Assembly (NCBI GenBank): GCA_965224605.1
Contig: CBDCZP010000009.1
Coordinates: 1-64,000, forward strand
From: HyVt-477 sp965224605
Lineage (GTDB): Bacteria > Pseudomonadota > Gammaproteobacteria > Thiotrichales > Thiotrichaceae
Reading direction: 5' to 3'
Length of the DNA: 64,000 nt
The notes under the pieces were generated by a model, which ran no database searches, was not told where the DNA came from, and saw nothing but the letters and a program-made list of their open reading frames with translations. How positions within the stretch are numbered: position 1 is the stretch's first letter; each line of letters opens with the position of its first letter. Shown here one piece after another: positions 37,531 through 45,973 of this stretch. The position numbers and the translations under genes are program-made.

Positions 37531-38937
37531 ATGAATAAATACAAACTGTTATCCATGAAGTTTTTATCTACAAAATATATTTTCAACAAGCTTTTAATAG
37601 TCGCTATTATGACAGCTACGACGGTTACCTTTCAGTCAGCCTATGCAGAACCCCATCAACACGGTGGTCGCCCTCACAATCATAATTTACCCGCTCAAGG
37701 CTATGCCCACAAACACGGTAAGGGTGCGGTAGGCAGACCCTCAGGATCAGCAAAAGCCAAACCTGGCGCTGGCAGCAAAGGACAACCTCAGCCTCAACAG
37801 AGACGTGCCGCCGGAGGTCAAGACCCCAATATTCAATTAAGAAATGCCTATGCCAAAAAAGACTATAAAACGGTATTTCGTATTGCTTCTACCTTTGCTA
37901 AACGGGGTGATCCAGCGGGTGAATATATCCTCGGACAACTTTATCTCAACGGACAAGGCGTTAAGAAAAACCTACAACAAGCCTTTAGCTGGAATCAAAA
38001 AGCCGCCAAGAAAAAGCATCCCGGCGCACAGTATTTCATGGGCGTTATGCTGGTTAAAGGCATTGGTACAAAAAAGGATCCAAAACAAGCCATGACATGG
38101 CTGAAAAAAGCGGCGCCAAAAATTCCCGATGCCAAACGTGATATTGGCATCATGTACGAACAAGGTTTAGGTGTTAAGAAAAGCATGACTCAGGCAATGA
38201 AATGGTACGAACAGGCCGCGAACACAGGCATGATTGATGTCCAACTCATGCTAGCCGAACGTTACTTACAAGGGTCAGGCGTTAAAAAGAACCCACAAAA
38301 AGCCATCATTTTTGCTAAAAAAGCGGCAAAAGCGGGGCATCCATCTGCTAACCACATGCTCGGCATCATGTACCTCAACGGACAAGGTACCAAAAAGAAT
38401 GAAAAACAAGCCTTCAACTACATGAAAAAAGCAGCCAAAAAAGAATTCCCTAACGCACAGTACAGCTTGGGTTTGATGTATCTGGATGGTGTCGGCACCA
38501 AGAAAAACGAAAAACAAGCCTTTAACTACTTTAATAAAGTTGCCAAACAAGGTTCACCCATTGCCATGGCAATGCTGGGAGACATGTACCTCAATGGCAT
38601 CGGTGTCAAAAAAGACTTTGGCAAAGCTGCGCCCTGGTATAAAAAGGCTGCCAAGAAAGGATTTTCTCAAGCCATGCTCATGCTCGGCGACATGTACCAT
38701 GATGGTGCAGGTGTGAAAAAAGACATGAACAAAGCCATGACCTGGTATAAAAAAGCCGCTAAAAAAGGCATACCCCATGCCCAGTATAGTGTCGGAGCTA
38801 TGTACGCCACTGGCTATGGAAAGACTAAGCCTGACTTAAAAAAATCCAAAATCTGGTTGAAAAAAGCCGCAAAGCAAGGTCATAAAGGCGCAAAAACTGC
38901 CCTTCAACAAATTAATGGGAAAAACAAGAAGAAATAA
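37531..38937 (+). CDS. Secreted Sel1-repeat protein
   Basis: 468 residues from the ATG at 37531; longer readings would overlap trpF antisense and lack a signal. An alternative ATG is at 37555. Signal peptide 'LLIVAIMTATTVTFQSAYA' precedes a His/Gly/Gln-rich stretch (EPHQHGGRPHNHNLPAQGYA). Nine Sel1-like repeats follow, each near the form 'A-x-x-x-LGxMYxxGxGxKK-A-WxxKAAKKG'. Sel1 solenoids mediate protein-protein contacts; this one is periplasmic or secreted. The His-rich N-terminus might bind metal (inference). The repeats are unusually Lys-rich and nearly identical, suggesting recent internal duplication. Confidence 0.85.
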   Translation: MNKYKLLSMKFLSTKYIFNKLLIVAIMTATTVTFQSAYAEPHQHGGRPHNHNLPAQGYAHKHGKGAVGRPSGSAKAKPGAGSKGQPQPQQRRAAGGQDPNIQLRNAYAKKDYKTVFRIASTFAKRGDPAGEYILGQLYLNGQGVKKNLQQAFSWNQKAAKKKHPGAQYFMGVMLVKGIGTKKDPKQAMTWLKKAAPKIPDAKRDIGIMYEQGLGVKKSMTQAMKWYEQAANTGMIDVQLMLAERYLQGSGVKKNPQKAIIFAKKAAKAGHPSANHMLGIMYLNGQGTKKNEKQAFNYMKKAAKKEFPNAQYSLGLMYLDGVGTKKNEKQAFNYFNKVAKQGSPIAMAMLGDMYLNGIGVKKDFGKAAPWYKKAAKKGFSQAMLMLGDMYHDGAGVKKDMNKAMTWYKKAAKKGIPHAQYSVGAMYATGYGKTKPDLKKSKIWLKKAAKQGHKGAKTALQQINGKNKKK

Positions 38938-39002
38938 TCTTTTTAAGTGCCACTCGACAACTGCATTACCCTCCCATCCCCCGCCCCGCGAATGTACATA
39001 TC

Positions 39003-39030
39003 TGGAAGTGAGCCTTCAGGCTCACTTCCA
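39003..39030. repeat. Perfect hairpin made of two family-1 ends
   Basis: TGGAAGTGAGCC-TTCA-GGCTCACTTCCA: 12-bp perfect stem, 4-base loop. The arms equal the outermost family-1 sequence, so it looks like a minimal or internally deleted copy. It lies 66 bp after the Sel1 gene and could act in RNA. The gap 38938-39211 shows nothing else. Confidence 0.8.
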
Positions 39031-39211
39031 ATACACTATAAACAGCCTTGAGCAATGAGGCCGTATTTGCAATACATTGTTGGATTAACCCCTCGCAACA
39101 CATTTATTTCACATTTCACTCATTCTTTCCTCAATCTCTTAATTCATAGTTTCTCCATCATGGAAGCACATAGCAAAGGACGACTAGAAACAGAGTAAAC
39201 GGGGAAACCAC

Positions 39212-41050
39212 ATGAACACATTACTATCTAAAACACTGTCAACAAGAGCACGTCAAATAAGGGCACGATCAACAAGAGCACGACCAATAAAAATAATGCC
39301 AAAACCACTAACACTAACCGCCATCAGCATTTTATCGTTATCTACCGTAATTTCACCTGTTCAGGCTGCACATCAACAGGAAAATCCACCTAATCCCATC
39401 TTGCAAGAAGCCGATAGAAACGCTGAAAATCGGACTTCACCTGCCCGCAGGATTGATCGCCAGTCCAAATATCCGCGAGAAGAAGCCAATACGAATCCAA
39501 GCTACCGGACATTTAATGGTATGGGAAATAATCGGCAGAACCCGCAATACGGCGCTGCACACATTCAGTTAAAGCGTCAAGTTCCATCAGCCTACGCCGA
39601 TGGCGTTTTCACGTTAGCAAACAACGGAGACACCAGCGCGCGTACGATAAGTAATATTATGAATGCGCAAAATGGATTAATCCCCAACGTCAATAATGCT
39701 AGTGATTTTTTATGGCAATGGGGACAATTTGTGGATCATGACATTGACTTAACCGATGGCGCAGATCCCACCGAGTCTGCTGATATCAAGGTGCCTGCTG
39801 GTGATAGTTTCTTTGACCCTCAAAATACCGGCACAGTCACTATCTCGTTTAATCGTTCTTTATACGACACAACTACGGGTACCTCAACAGCTAACCCACG
39901 CCAACAGATCAATGAAATAACAGCCTGGATTGATGCATCAAATGTCTACGGCTCTGATATTGATCGGGCTAATGCCCTTAGAAATCTCGATGGCACGGGT
40001 CGTTTACGCCTGAGCGCAGGAAATTTATTGCCCTTTAATACCGATGGATTAGCCAATGCGGGTGGCAACAGCGCCGCTTTATTTGTAGCTGGAGATGTGC
40101 GTGCTAATGAGCAGCTAGGCTTAACAACGATGCATACCTTGTTTATGCGAGAGCATAATCGGTTAGCCGACTTAATTCGAGAGCAGCATCCTGACTTATC
40201 GGGTGAAGATATATATCAAAAAGCGCGCAAAATAGTGGGCGCTCAAATGCAGATAATAACTTATCGAGAATATTTGCCGGTACTTTTAGGTCGTGATGCA
40301 TTACGACCTTATCGAGGCTATCGTTCCAATGTGAACCCCAACATCAATCACATTTTCTCAACGGCTTCCTATCGTTACGGACATAGCGCCCTAAGCCCCA
40401 CTTTATTGCGTCTGAAAGCTGATGGCAGTGAAAGTGAATACGGAAATTTATCCTTGCGTGATGCCTTCTTCTCTCCACAGCGGCTCAGTGATGAAGGGGG
40501 TATAGAACCGGTTTTACGTGGCCTCGCTGGGCAATTATGCCAAGCTACTGACCCTTTTGTCATTGATGATGTGCGTAACTTCTTGTTTGGCGCTCCGGGT
40601 TCGGGTGGATTTGATCTAGTCGCGTTAAACATCCAACGAGGTCGTGATCATGGGCTACCTTCTTATAACGAAGTACGGGTTGCGATGGGACTTGCAAAAG
40701 CAACAAGCGTTGCAGATATTAGCTCAAGTGCAGAAATTCAAACACGTTTGAGTCGTGCCTACCCATCACTGGATGACATTGATCTGTGGGTTGGAGGTTT
40801 GGCAGAAGATGCTGTCAATGGCGGCATGATGGGCGAGTTAATTTCAGCCATACTGATTCAGCAGTTCGAAGCTCTTCGGGATGGAGACCGTTTCTGGTAC
40901 GAGAACTCGCTGAACGATGAAGAACTCCAGTTATTAGGTCGCACTACACTGGCAGAAATCATACGGCGTAATACAACGATCGATAATGAAATATCGAATA
41001 ACGTGTTTCGTGTGACACAAAGACCAAGACCCCAACGCCGTCGTCGTTAA
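39212..41050 (+). CDS. Secreted animal-type haem peroxidase (peroxidasin/peroxicin family)
   Basis: 612 residues from the ATG at 39212; a second in-frame ATG at 39296 would start directly at the signal peptide 'LTLTAISILSLSTVISPVQA'. Haem peroxidase landmarks are intact: distal 'WQWGQFVDHDIDLTDG' with His near residue 176, calcium-loop 'WIDASNVYGSD', distal Arg/Glu in 'GDVRANEQLGLTTMHTLFMR' (Arg near 296), and proximal His in 'SYRYGHSALSP' (near 391). It oxidises halides or phenolics with H2O2 outside the cell. No repeat (RTX) tail. The pre-signal segment carries a 15-bp repeat encoding TRARQ/IRARS/TRARP. Confidence 0.92.
   Translation: MNTLLSKTLSTRARQIRARSTRARPIKIMPKPLTLTAISILSLSTVISPVQAAHQQENPPNPILQEADRNAENRTSPARRIDRQSKYPREEANTNPSYRTFNGMGNNRQNPQYGAAHIQLKRQVPSAYADGVFTLANNGDTSARTISNIMNAQNGLIPNVNNASDFLWQWGQFVDHDIDLTDGADPTESADIKVPAGDSFFDPQNTGTVTISFNRSLYDTTTGTSTANPRQQINEITAWIDASNVYGSDIDRANALRNLDGTGRLRLSAGNLLPFNTDGLANAGGNSAALFVAGDVRANEQLGLTTMHTLFMREHNRLADLIREQHPDLSGEDIYQKARKIVGAQMQIITYREYLPVLLGRDALRPYRGYRSNVNPNINHIFSTASYRYGHSALSPTLLRLKADGSESEYGNLSLRDAFFSPQRLSDEGGIEPVLRGLAGQLCQATDPFVIDDVRNFLFGAPGSGGFDLVALNIQRGRDHGLPSYNEVRVAMGLAKATSVADISSSAEIQTRLSRAYPSLDDIDLWVGGLAEDAVNGGMMGELISAILIQQFEALRDGDRFWYENSLNDEELQLLGRTTLAEIIRRNTTIDNEISNNVFRVTQRPRPQRRRR
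39242..39286 (+). repeat. 15-bp coding tandem repeat, three copies
   Basis: Three in-frame units encode TRARQ, IRARS and TRARP ahead of the peroxidase signal peptide; a partial fourth unit follows. Whether this is translated depends on the start used (39212 or 39296). Confidence 0.7.
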
Positions 41051-41073
41051 TCTTTGAGTCTATTTTGTACAAT

Positions 41074-41202
41074 CCACTAGTTAGCGTCCAGAAGTTCCCT
41101 CCATTTAAGTAGGGGTGCAGTAAATAAGACCTTAGTCCGATCTTATGCACCCCGATCCTCCCCCCTTATGTGAAGGGAATTTCTGAGCGCTAACTTAGTG
41201 GG
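41074..41202. repeat. Inverted-repeat element between convergent genes
   Basis: CCACTAGTTAGCGTCCAGAA...TTCCCT at the left is matched by inverted AGGGAATTTCTGAGCGCTAA...TTAGTGG at the right. An inner palindrome AGGGGTGCA.../...TGCACCCC also lies inside. It fills the gap between the peroxidase stop (41050) and the cpoB stop (41206) and may serve as a two-way terminator. A related end (TTAGTTAGCGTCCAAAAAG) is at 45729-45748. Confidence 0.7.
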
Positions 41203-41205
41203 TCT

Positions 41206-42027
41206 TCAATGACCTTCTTTTTGCATTCTATCCAAACGTGCTTGAGCTAGTTTTGCCGCATTACTGCCAGGGAAATAGCGTAATACGTCGTTGAAAGTTC
41301 GGCGTGCTAGTGTCCAGTCTTTTAGCGCATAAAAGCTATAGCCGAGTTTAACAGCGGCATCCGGTGCTTTTCTACCTGACTTATATTTGTTGAGTACGAC
41401 TACAAATGAATCAATCGCGCCTTTATAATTTTTTTTGGCATACTTCGCTTCACCAATCCAGTAGTGCGCGTTTTCAGCCAGCGGACTGGTTGGGTATTTC
41501 GCCAAGAAAGCAGTGAATGCATTGATACCTGCCTGTCTATCCCCTTTCAGGGTTTGGTAAGCATTGTTGTATTCCGCCTTCTCGCCGTTTGCAGATGTTT
41601 TTGTGGGCGTTGGCTTGGAAGATGCTGGTTTCTGTGTTGGTTTCACAGGTTTAGGTTTAGCTGTGGGTTTAGCGGGAACGGCTTTAGTCGCAACCGTTAC
41701 CGGTGGTTTGGTCTGCGCTCCTTGAGTAACAGGTTTTACTGGCTTGGCAGGTGTGGATACTGACCGCTTCTTTTCAAGCCGCTCATCAATGGCTAGAAAG
41801 CCTTTTTTCTGATTGGACTTTAACTGCCCAAGCTCGTAATTCAGCTTCTCATTTTCACCACGCAACTGATCAATCTCACGCCCTAATGCATCAACCTTTT
41901 GAGCCAGTTCTTGTACCAACTTATCATCAGGCGCTGCATGTGCAACCATTGTTGATAAACTCAAAAATAAGCCAACGATTATGCTGGTCAGAGTGATGCG
42001 ATTTATATTCATAGTCTGTGTTCTCAT
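41206..42027 (-). CDS. cpoB: Cell division coordinator CpoB (YbgF), tol-pal cluster
   Basis: A 273-residue periplasmic protein: signal peptide 'LTSIIVGLFLSLSTMVAHA', N-terminal coiled coil 'LVQELAQKVDALGREIDQLR', a long Pro/Lys/Thr linker, and a C-terminal TPR domain ('FTAFLAKYPTSPLAENAHYW', 'AIDSFVVVLNKYKSGRKAPD', 'ARRTFNDVLRYFPGSNAAKL'). CpoB links Tol-Pal action to septal peptidoglycan synthesis. It is the last gene of the tol-pal cluster, but is separated from pal by a 283-bp gap holding a family-1 repeat. Confidence 0.93.
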   Translation of the reverse strand: MRTQTMNINRITLTSIIVGLFLSLSTMVAHAAPDDKLVQELAQKVDALGREIDQLRGENEKLNYELGQLKSNQKKGFLAIDERLEKKRSVSTPAKPVKPVTQGAQTKPPVTVATKAVPAKPTAKPKPVKPTQKPASSKPTPTKTSANGEKAEYNNAYQTLKGDRQAGINAFTAFLAKYPTSPLAENAHYWIGEAKYAKKNYKGAIDSFVVVLNKYKSGRKAPDAAVKLGYSFYALKDWTLARRTFNDVLRYFPGSNAAKLAQARLDRMQKEGH

Positions 42028-42048
42028 ATTTTGTTATCTCCCTCACGG

Positions 42049-42062
42049 GGCTGTTCAATGCT
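42049..42062. repeat. Solo end matching the brnT-inserted element
   Basis: GGCTGTTCAATGCT is identical to 14 bp of the 18-bp terminal repeat CAGGGCTGTTCAATGCTA of the element at 57712-57907. No second end is visible here; probably a remnant. Confidence 0.5.
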
Positions 42063-42103
42063 TCAAGCTCATTACTTGAAAGCAGTATAAATTCTTCGGA
42101 ACA

Positions 42104-42301
42104 CAGTCTCTTTAGCTTCGCCCAAAGTGTGATATCAGCACTTAGGCGAGCCTGAAGAGACTGTGCAAGTATTAAGAAAAATCTCATTTGTAGGGTGTGC
42201 CGAGGTACGAGGCGCACCGTAAGTTATTGATTCATGGTGCGCCTCCTTCGTCGGCACACCCTACAAAGGAATACTTGCACAGTCTCTGAAGGCTCACTTC
42301 C
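42104..42301 (-). repeat. Family-1 palindromic repeat, copy C, inside tol-pal operon
   Basis: Full element between pal and cpoB with the extra arm (AGCTTCGCCC... at 42114) on the left and CTGAAGGCTCACTTCC at the right. Core identical in pattern to copies A, B and D. Confidence 0.9.
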
Positions 42302-42310
42302 AGTCAACAG

Positions 42311-42973
42311 TTATCGACCGGGGTATTTAATCTCTACACGTCTGTTTTTGGCCCATGATTTTTCGCCGTCACCTACGATCGCAGGTCGTTCTTCACCATA
42401 AGCCACGACTTCTGTTTGTGCTCTTTTGACCCCTTGCCCACGCATGCTCCACTGTACCGCTTTTGCGCGTTCTTCAGATAATGCCACATTATATTCACGC
42501 GTACCGCGCTCATCAGCATGACCTTCCAGTCGAATGTTTACGTTGGGATGTCTGGCTAATAGTTTAGCATGTGCGTTCATAATAGCCTGATACTCCGGCT
42601 TAATGGATGCCAGATTGTAGTCAAAATAAATAATTCTGCGCGATAGCAAACTGTTCGAGTTGTTCAAATTAGCCAGTGTATAAGCAGCATCTCCTTTTCC
42701 TGATCCGTTCGGGTTGTTTCCTGTTGGATAACCACCGCCGCTGCCCGTTGGTCTTGTGCCACCACCATTGCCTACATTAGCGCCCTGAGTGTTAGAACCA
42801 TTATTGCCATTCGCTGATCCTGATCCCGCAGCATTGCCAGCTCCAATATTTGGGCCACCCGTTGCTTCAGGTATAGAGGGTTGCTGTGAACAAGCCGTCA
42901 TTAATAGCGTGCTTACTAGCAACAATGCGCTTGTACGTAATAGTTTATTTTTAGTGGAAATGCTAGTGTTCAT
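42311..42973 (-). CDS. pal: Peptidoglycan-associated lipoprotein Pal
   Basis: 220 residues from the ATG at 42973, which has a perfect AAGGAG 5 bp upstream; the longer in-frame reading to 43018 is not needed. Lipobox LMTAC. A Gly/Asn-rich linker of about 70 residues is longer than in E. coli Pal. The C-terminal OmpA-like domain is intact: 'IIYFDYNLASIKPEYQAIM', 'VNIRLEGHADERGTREYNVA' (DAP-binding Asp/Arg region) and 'WAKNRRVEIKY'. It anchors the outer membrane to peptidoglycan and interacts with TolB/TolA. Confidence 0.96.
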   Translation of the reverse strand: MNTSISTKNKLLRTSALLLVSTLLMTACSQQPSIPEATGGPNIGAGNAAGSGSANGNNGSNTQGANVGNGGGTRPTGSGGGYPTGNNPNGSGKGDAAYTLANLNNSNSLLSRRIIYFDYNLASIKPEYQAIMNAHAKLLARHPNVNIRLEGHADERGTREYNVALSEERAKAVQWSMRGQGVKRAQTEVVAYGEERPAIVGDGEKSWAKNRRVEIKYPGR

Positions 42974-43079
42974 GTTTTCTCCTTGGGTAATTATAGTTTT
43001 TAAACCCTTAATTGTCATTATTTTATAAAAAATTCTTAATGTTTTACTTTACCTAAAGTCAGGTATTTTCTAGCTATCT

Positions 43080-44426
43080 TTAATACGGCGACCAAGCGGG
43101 ATGACCAACATCACTGTAAGGTGAGTATATGTGCGTATTAGCGCGCCCATTGTCACTCGCTACGGCTAGTACATGACGACGACCTTTGCCTCGCGTTTCA
43201 TACAACACCATTGCACCGTTTGGCGCCAGTGTAGGCGATTCATCTAAAGAGCCATTGGAAATGACATCTGATTCATGACTGGCTAAATCCATCAGCACCA
43301 CTCTAAACTTACCGCCATTTTGGCGAATCAATGCCAGCTTATTTCCCACCACATCAGCGGCAGAATTGTATTTTCCTTTGAAGGTAATTCGCTTGGGTCT
43401 TGCTTTACCCGCTACACTATTGACAGCAACACGATACAACTGAGGGCTACCTCCGCGATCGGAAGTAAAGACGATCGACCCACCGTCTTGAGTCCAACTG
43501 GGTTCGGTGTCAATAGCCCGTGAATGGGTCACTCGTGTCAATTTTCCTGATGCAATATCAATCGTATAAATTTCAGAGTTGCCTTCCACCGACAAACTTA
43601 CCGCTAACGTTCGACCATCCTTTGACCAGGCGGGTGCGCCGTTAATACCTTTACGCGCGGATACGGTACGACGTTGTCCCGATGTTAGATTTTGGATATA
43701 AATAGCCGGACGACCGGATTCAAAAGAAACATAAGCCATCTCTTGTCCTGTGGGCGACCAGGCAATGGACATAATCGGTTGCAGAGAAGTCACCACAGAT
43801 TGATCGTTATAACCATCGGCATCAGCTACCACTAGCTGATAAATACGATCATCACCGCCACCGTTTGCCGCAACATAGGCGATTTTTGTATCAAAAGCTC
43901 CTCTTATTCCTGTCAATTGTTTGTATATTGCATCAGCAGACTTATGCGCAACACTGCGTTGATTCGACTGTGCAGGTGTAACAAACCCAGCTACCTTTCT
44001 GCCATTATTGATATCTATGATTTCTAGCCGTAAATCAGAGTTCACGGATTTACCACGTATTAAAAACTCTGCACCACTGCGTTTAAGCTGCTCAGGGTTT
44101 AATGTGCCACCAAAAGGAGATAGATTGCCGGCTGCTTTAGGATCAATAAATTGAAAACGACCACTACGCTTAAGATCTGTTTGTACTATTGTGCGCATTT
44201 TTTGTGCGACAGAACCCTCCTGAAAAGGGGCCAGTAGTATTTTAACCGCGGCATCATCACCTGATTTATCAATGACCAGGTCTAAGTCAGCTTGCGCAGA
44301 TGACATCCCTGCGAAAATAGTCACCATCGCGATTAGACCTTGTACAAAGCCCTGCATGGATGATTCTTGTCTTAGTCTTGTTGATAATGGCTTTAACAAG
44401 ACTGACTGTTTGAATATTTTTACCAT
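43080..44426 (-). CDS. tolB: Tol-Pal system translocation protein TolB
   Basis: A 448-residue periplasmic protein. After the signal (cut near 'FAGMSSAQA') comes the N-terminal alpha/beta domain 'LDLVIDKSGDDAAVKILLAP', then a six-bladed propeller with WD40-like blades ('SIAWSPTGQEMAYVSFESGR', 'APAWSKDGRTLAVSLSVEGN', 'EPSWTQDGGSIVFTSDRGGS'). It binds Pal and TolA. The N-terminus seems extended by about 23 residues before the signal core; the ATG at 44357 is an alternative without ribosome site. Follows tolA by 31 bp. Confidence 0.95.
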   Translation of the reverse strand: MVKIFKQSVLLKPLSTRLRQESSMQGFVQGLIAMVTIFAGMSSAQADLDLVIDKSGDDAAVKILLAPFQEGSVAQKMRTIVQTDLKRSGRFQFIDPKAAGNLSPFGGTLNPEQLKRSGAEFLIRGKSVNSDLRLEIIDINNGRKVAGFVTPAQSNQRSVAHKSADAIYKQLTGIRGAFDTKIAYVAANGGGDDRIYQLVVADADGYNDQSVVTSLQPIMSIAWSPTGQEMAYVSFESGRPAIYIQNLTSGQRRTVSARKGINGAPAWSKDGRTLAVSLSVEGNSEIYTIDIASGKLTRVTHSRAIDTEPSWTQDGGSIVFTSDRGGSPQLYRVAVNSVAGKARPKRITFKGKYNSAADVVGNKLALIRQNGGKFRVVLMDLASHESDVISNGSLDESPTLAPNGAMVLYETRGKGRRHVLAVASDNGRANTHIYSPYSDVGHPAWSPY

Positions 44427-44457
44427 TTTATTGTCTTTCCCATTTTGTCTTCTTGTT

Positions 44458-45717
44458 TTATCTTCTAAACGTTAAACTTAAGTTCTCATCAAACAAATCC
44501 TTCCGAGAAGGACTAGGCAAAGGTTCCGCATTCTTAAATGCCGTTTTAATACTTTGACAAAAAGAGCTGGAACCCTTACAGCTCACTACAGTTAAGCTAC
44601 GAATAAAGCCACTTCTGGAGACTTTTACCCGCACTTTAGCTGTCATTCCACTAGACCCTGGGGGTGTTTGCCAGCGTGGACGCACATGACGCACCACTTT
44701 GCGACCCCAGTTTCCTAATGCTTTTTTTCTCGCTCTTGCCTGTGCTTTTAGTTGCTCTTTGGCTTTCGCTTGCTGGGCTGCTTGTTGTGCTGCCCGTTCA
44801 CTTGCGCGCTTGGCATCGGCGGCTTTTTTCGCTGTTTTTTCGGCATCTCGTTTTGCTTTTGCTACGGCAGCTAGTTCAGCCATACCTTGCTGGCGTTGCT
44901 TTTCTGCTTTAGCTTTGGCTGCTTTTTCCGTTTTAATTTTTTCAGCCTTGGCTATTGCTGCTGCTTTCGCTTTGGCCTCTAGTTTCGCTTTGGCAATAGC
45001 TTCTTTTTTTGCCTTCTCTTTTGTCTCTTCTTCTGTTTTTTGTTTTTCTTTTTTCTTAGCTTCTTCATTCCTTGCTGACTTTTTGGCTTTAGCTCTAGCC
45101 TCTTTCTTAGCCTTCTTTTTCGCTGCTTTCCTGGCTTTAACCTTTGCCTCTTTTCGAGCTTTTCTTTTGGCTTCCTTTTTAGCTTTCGCTTTTGCTTTTT
45201 CACTAGCTTTTCTTTTTGCAGCTTTCTTTGCTCTGGCTTTTGCTTCTTTTTTAGCTTGAGCTTTCTTCCTAGCTTGCTTCTTTTGCTGTTCTTTCTTCTC
45301 CTTTTGTTTTTTCTCTTTTTGCTTTCTCTCCTCTGCCAGCAACTTCTTTGTATTGACCTGTTGAACAGGAATCGGTTCAACCTGCTTTTCTATTTTCGGA
45401 ATACTCGTAGTAACCGGAGTAGGCAATACAGGTTTTAATAGTTCTTTTTCATAACGATTAATTTCTTGACGCTGTTGTTCCAGCTTTTCAATGGCATTGT
45501 CATGGCTCTGCATTTGTTCTGCCAAATTTGGTAAATCAATATTCGTCACGATAGGAAGCTCAGACTGTGGCGAAATAATGGTGACGGGAACCGGACTTCC
45601 CGCCAGTTCAGGTTGCTCCGTGAAATTAAAGCCCACCACGAATAAAAAACCAATCAACACATGAAAAATAAGTGCTGCGGTTATTGCTCCTGGATGTTTT
45701 CTTATGGTCTCAAACAT
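44458..45717 (-). CDS. tolA: Tol-Pal system protein TolA
   Basis: A 419-residue inner-membrane protein. One N-terminal TM ('AITAALIFHVLIGFLFVVGF') is followed by a very long Lys/Ala/Glu-rich helix (about residues 140-320, repeated KAKKEAKRKA-type units). The C-terminal TonB_C-like domain runs 'VVRHVRPRWQTPPGSSGMTA' to 'PLPSPSRKDLFDENLSLTFR' with a Cys pair (CKGSSSFC). It spans the periplasm and energises outer-membrane constriction. Separated from tolR by a 256-bp gap holding a family-2 repeat, an uncommon spacing for tolRA. Confidence 0.95.
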   Translation of the reverse strand: MFETIRKHPGAITAALIFHVLIGFLFVVGFNFTEQPELAGSPVPVTIISPQSELPIVTNIDLPNLAEQMQSHDNAIEKLEQQRQEINRYEKELLKPVLPTPVTTSIPKIEKQVEPIPVQQVNTKKLLAEERKQKEKKQKEKKEQQKKQARKKAQAKKEAKARAKKAAKRKASEKAKAKAKKEAKRKARKEAKVKARKAAKKKAKKEARAKAKKSARNEEAKKKEKQKTEEETKEKAKKEAIAKAKLEAKAKAAAIAKAEKIKTEKAAKAKAEKQRQQGMAELAAVAKAKRDAEKTAKKAADAKRASERAAQQAAQQAKAKEQLKAQARARKKALGNWGRKVVRHVRPRWQTPPGSSGMTAKVRVKVSRSGFIRSLTVVSCKGSSSFCQSIKTAFKNAEPLPSPSRKDLFDENLSLTFRR

Positions 45718-45750
45718 TATTGTTTCTAATTAGTTAGCGTCCAAAAAGCT

Positions 45751-45931
45751 TAAAAAGCCCCTCACCTAGCAGAGGGTGTTGTAAAAGATAAATGTAGGTC
45801 GGATAAGCGATAGCGTCATCCGAAAAAATAATGTTGATTCAACATCTTGTCGGATGGCGTTCCTTATCCGACCTACTGATTATGTACCTTTGCGACCCCC
45901 TCTTGCAGGGGGAGGGGCTGGGGAGGGGGAG
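45751..45931. repeat. Family-2 REP-like element with outer arms, inside tol-pal operon
   Basis: Core 45794-45876: GTAGGTCGGATAAGCG... to ...CCTTATCCGACCTAC, strongly palindromic with an inner ATCCGA/TCGGAT pair. Outer arms CCCCTCACCTAGCAGAGGG and CCCCCTCTTGCAGGGGGAGG flank it. Fills the tolR-tolA gap. Confidence 0.85.
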
Positions 45932-45973
45932 AATCTCAGCTAAAACGAACTGCTGTATTTATCGCTCCATTAT

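Noticed and set aside
44699..45259. 186-residue plus-strand Ala/Phe-rich frame
   Set aside because: It is the antisense of the Lys/Ala coiled-coil of tolA, which forces an open frame on the other strand.
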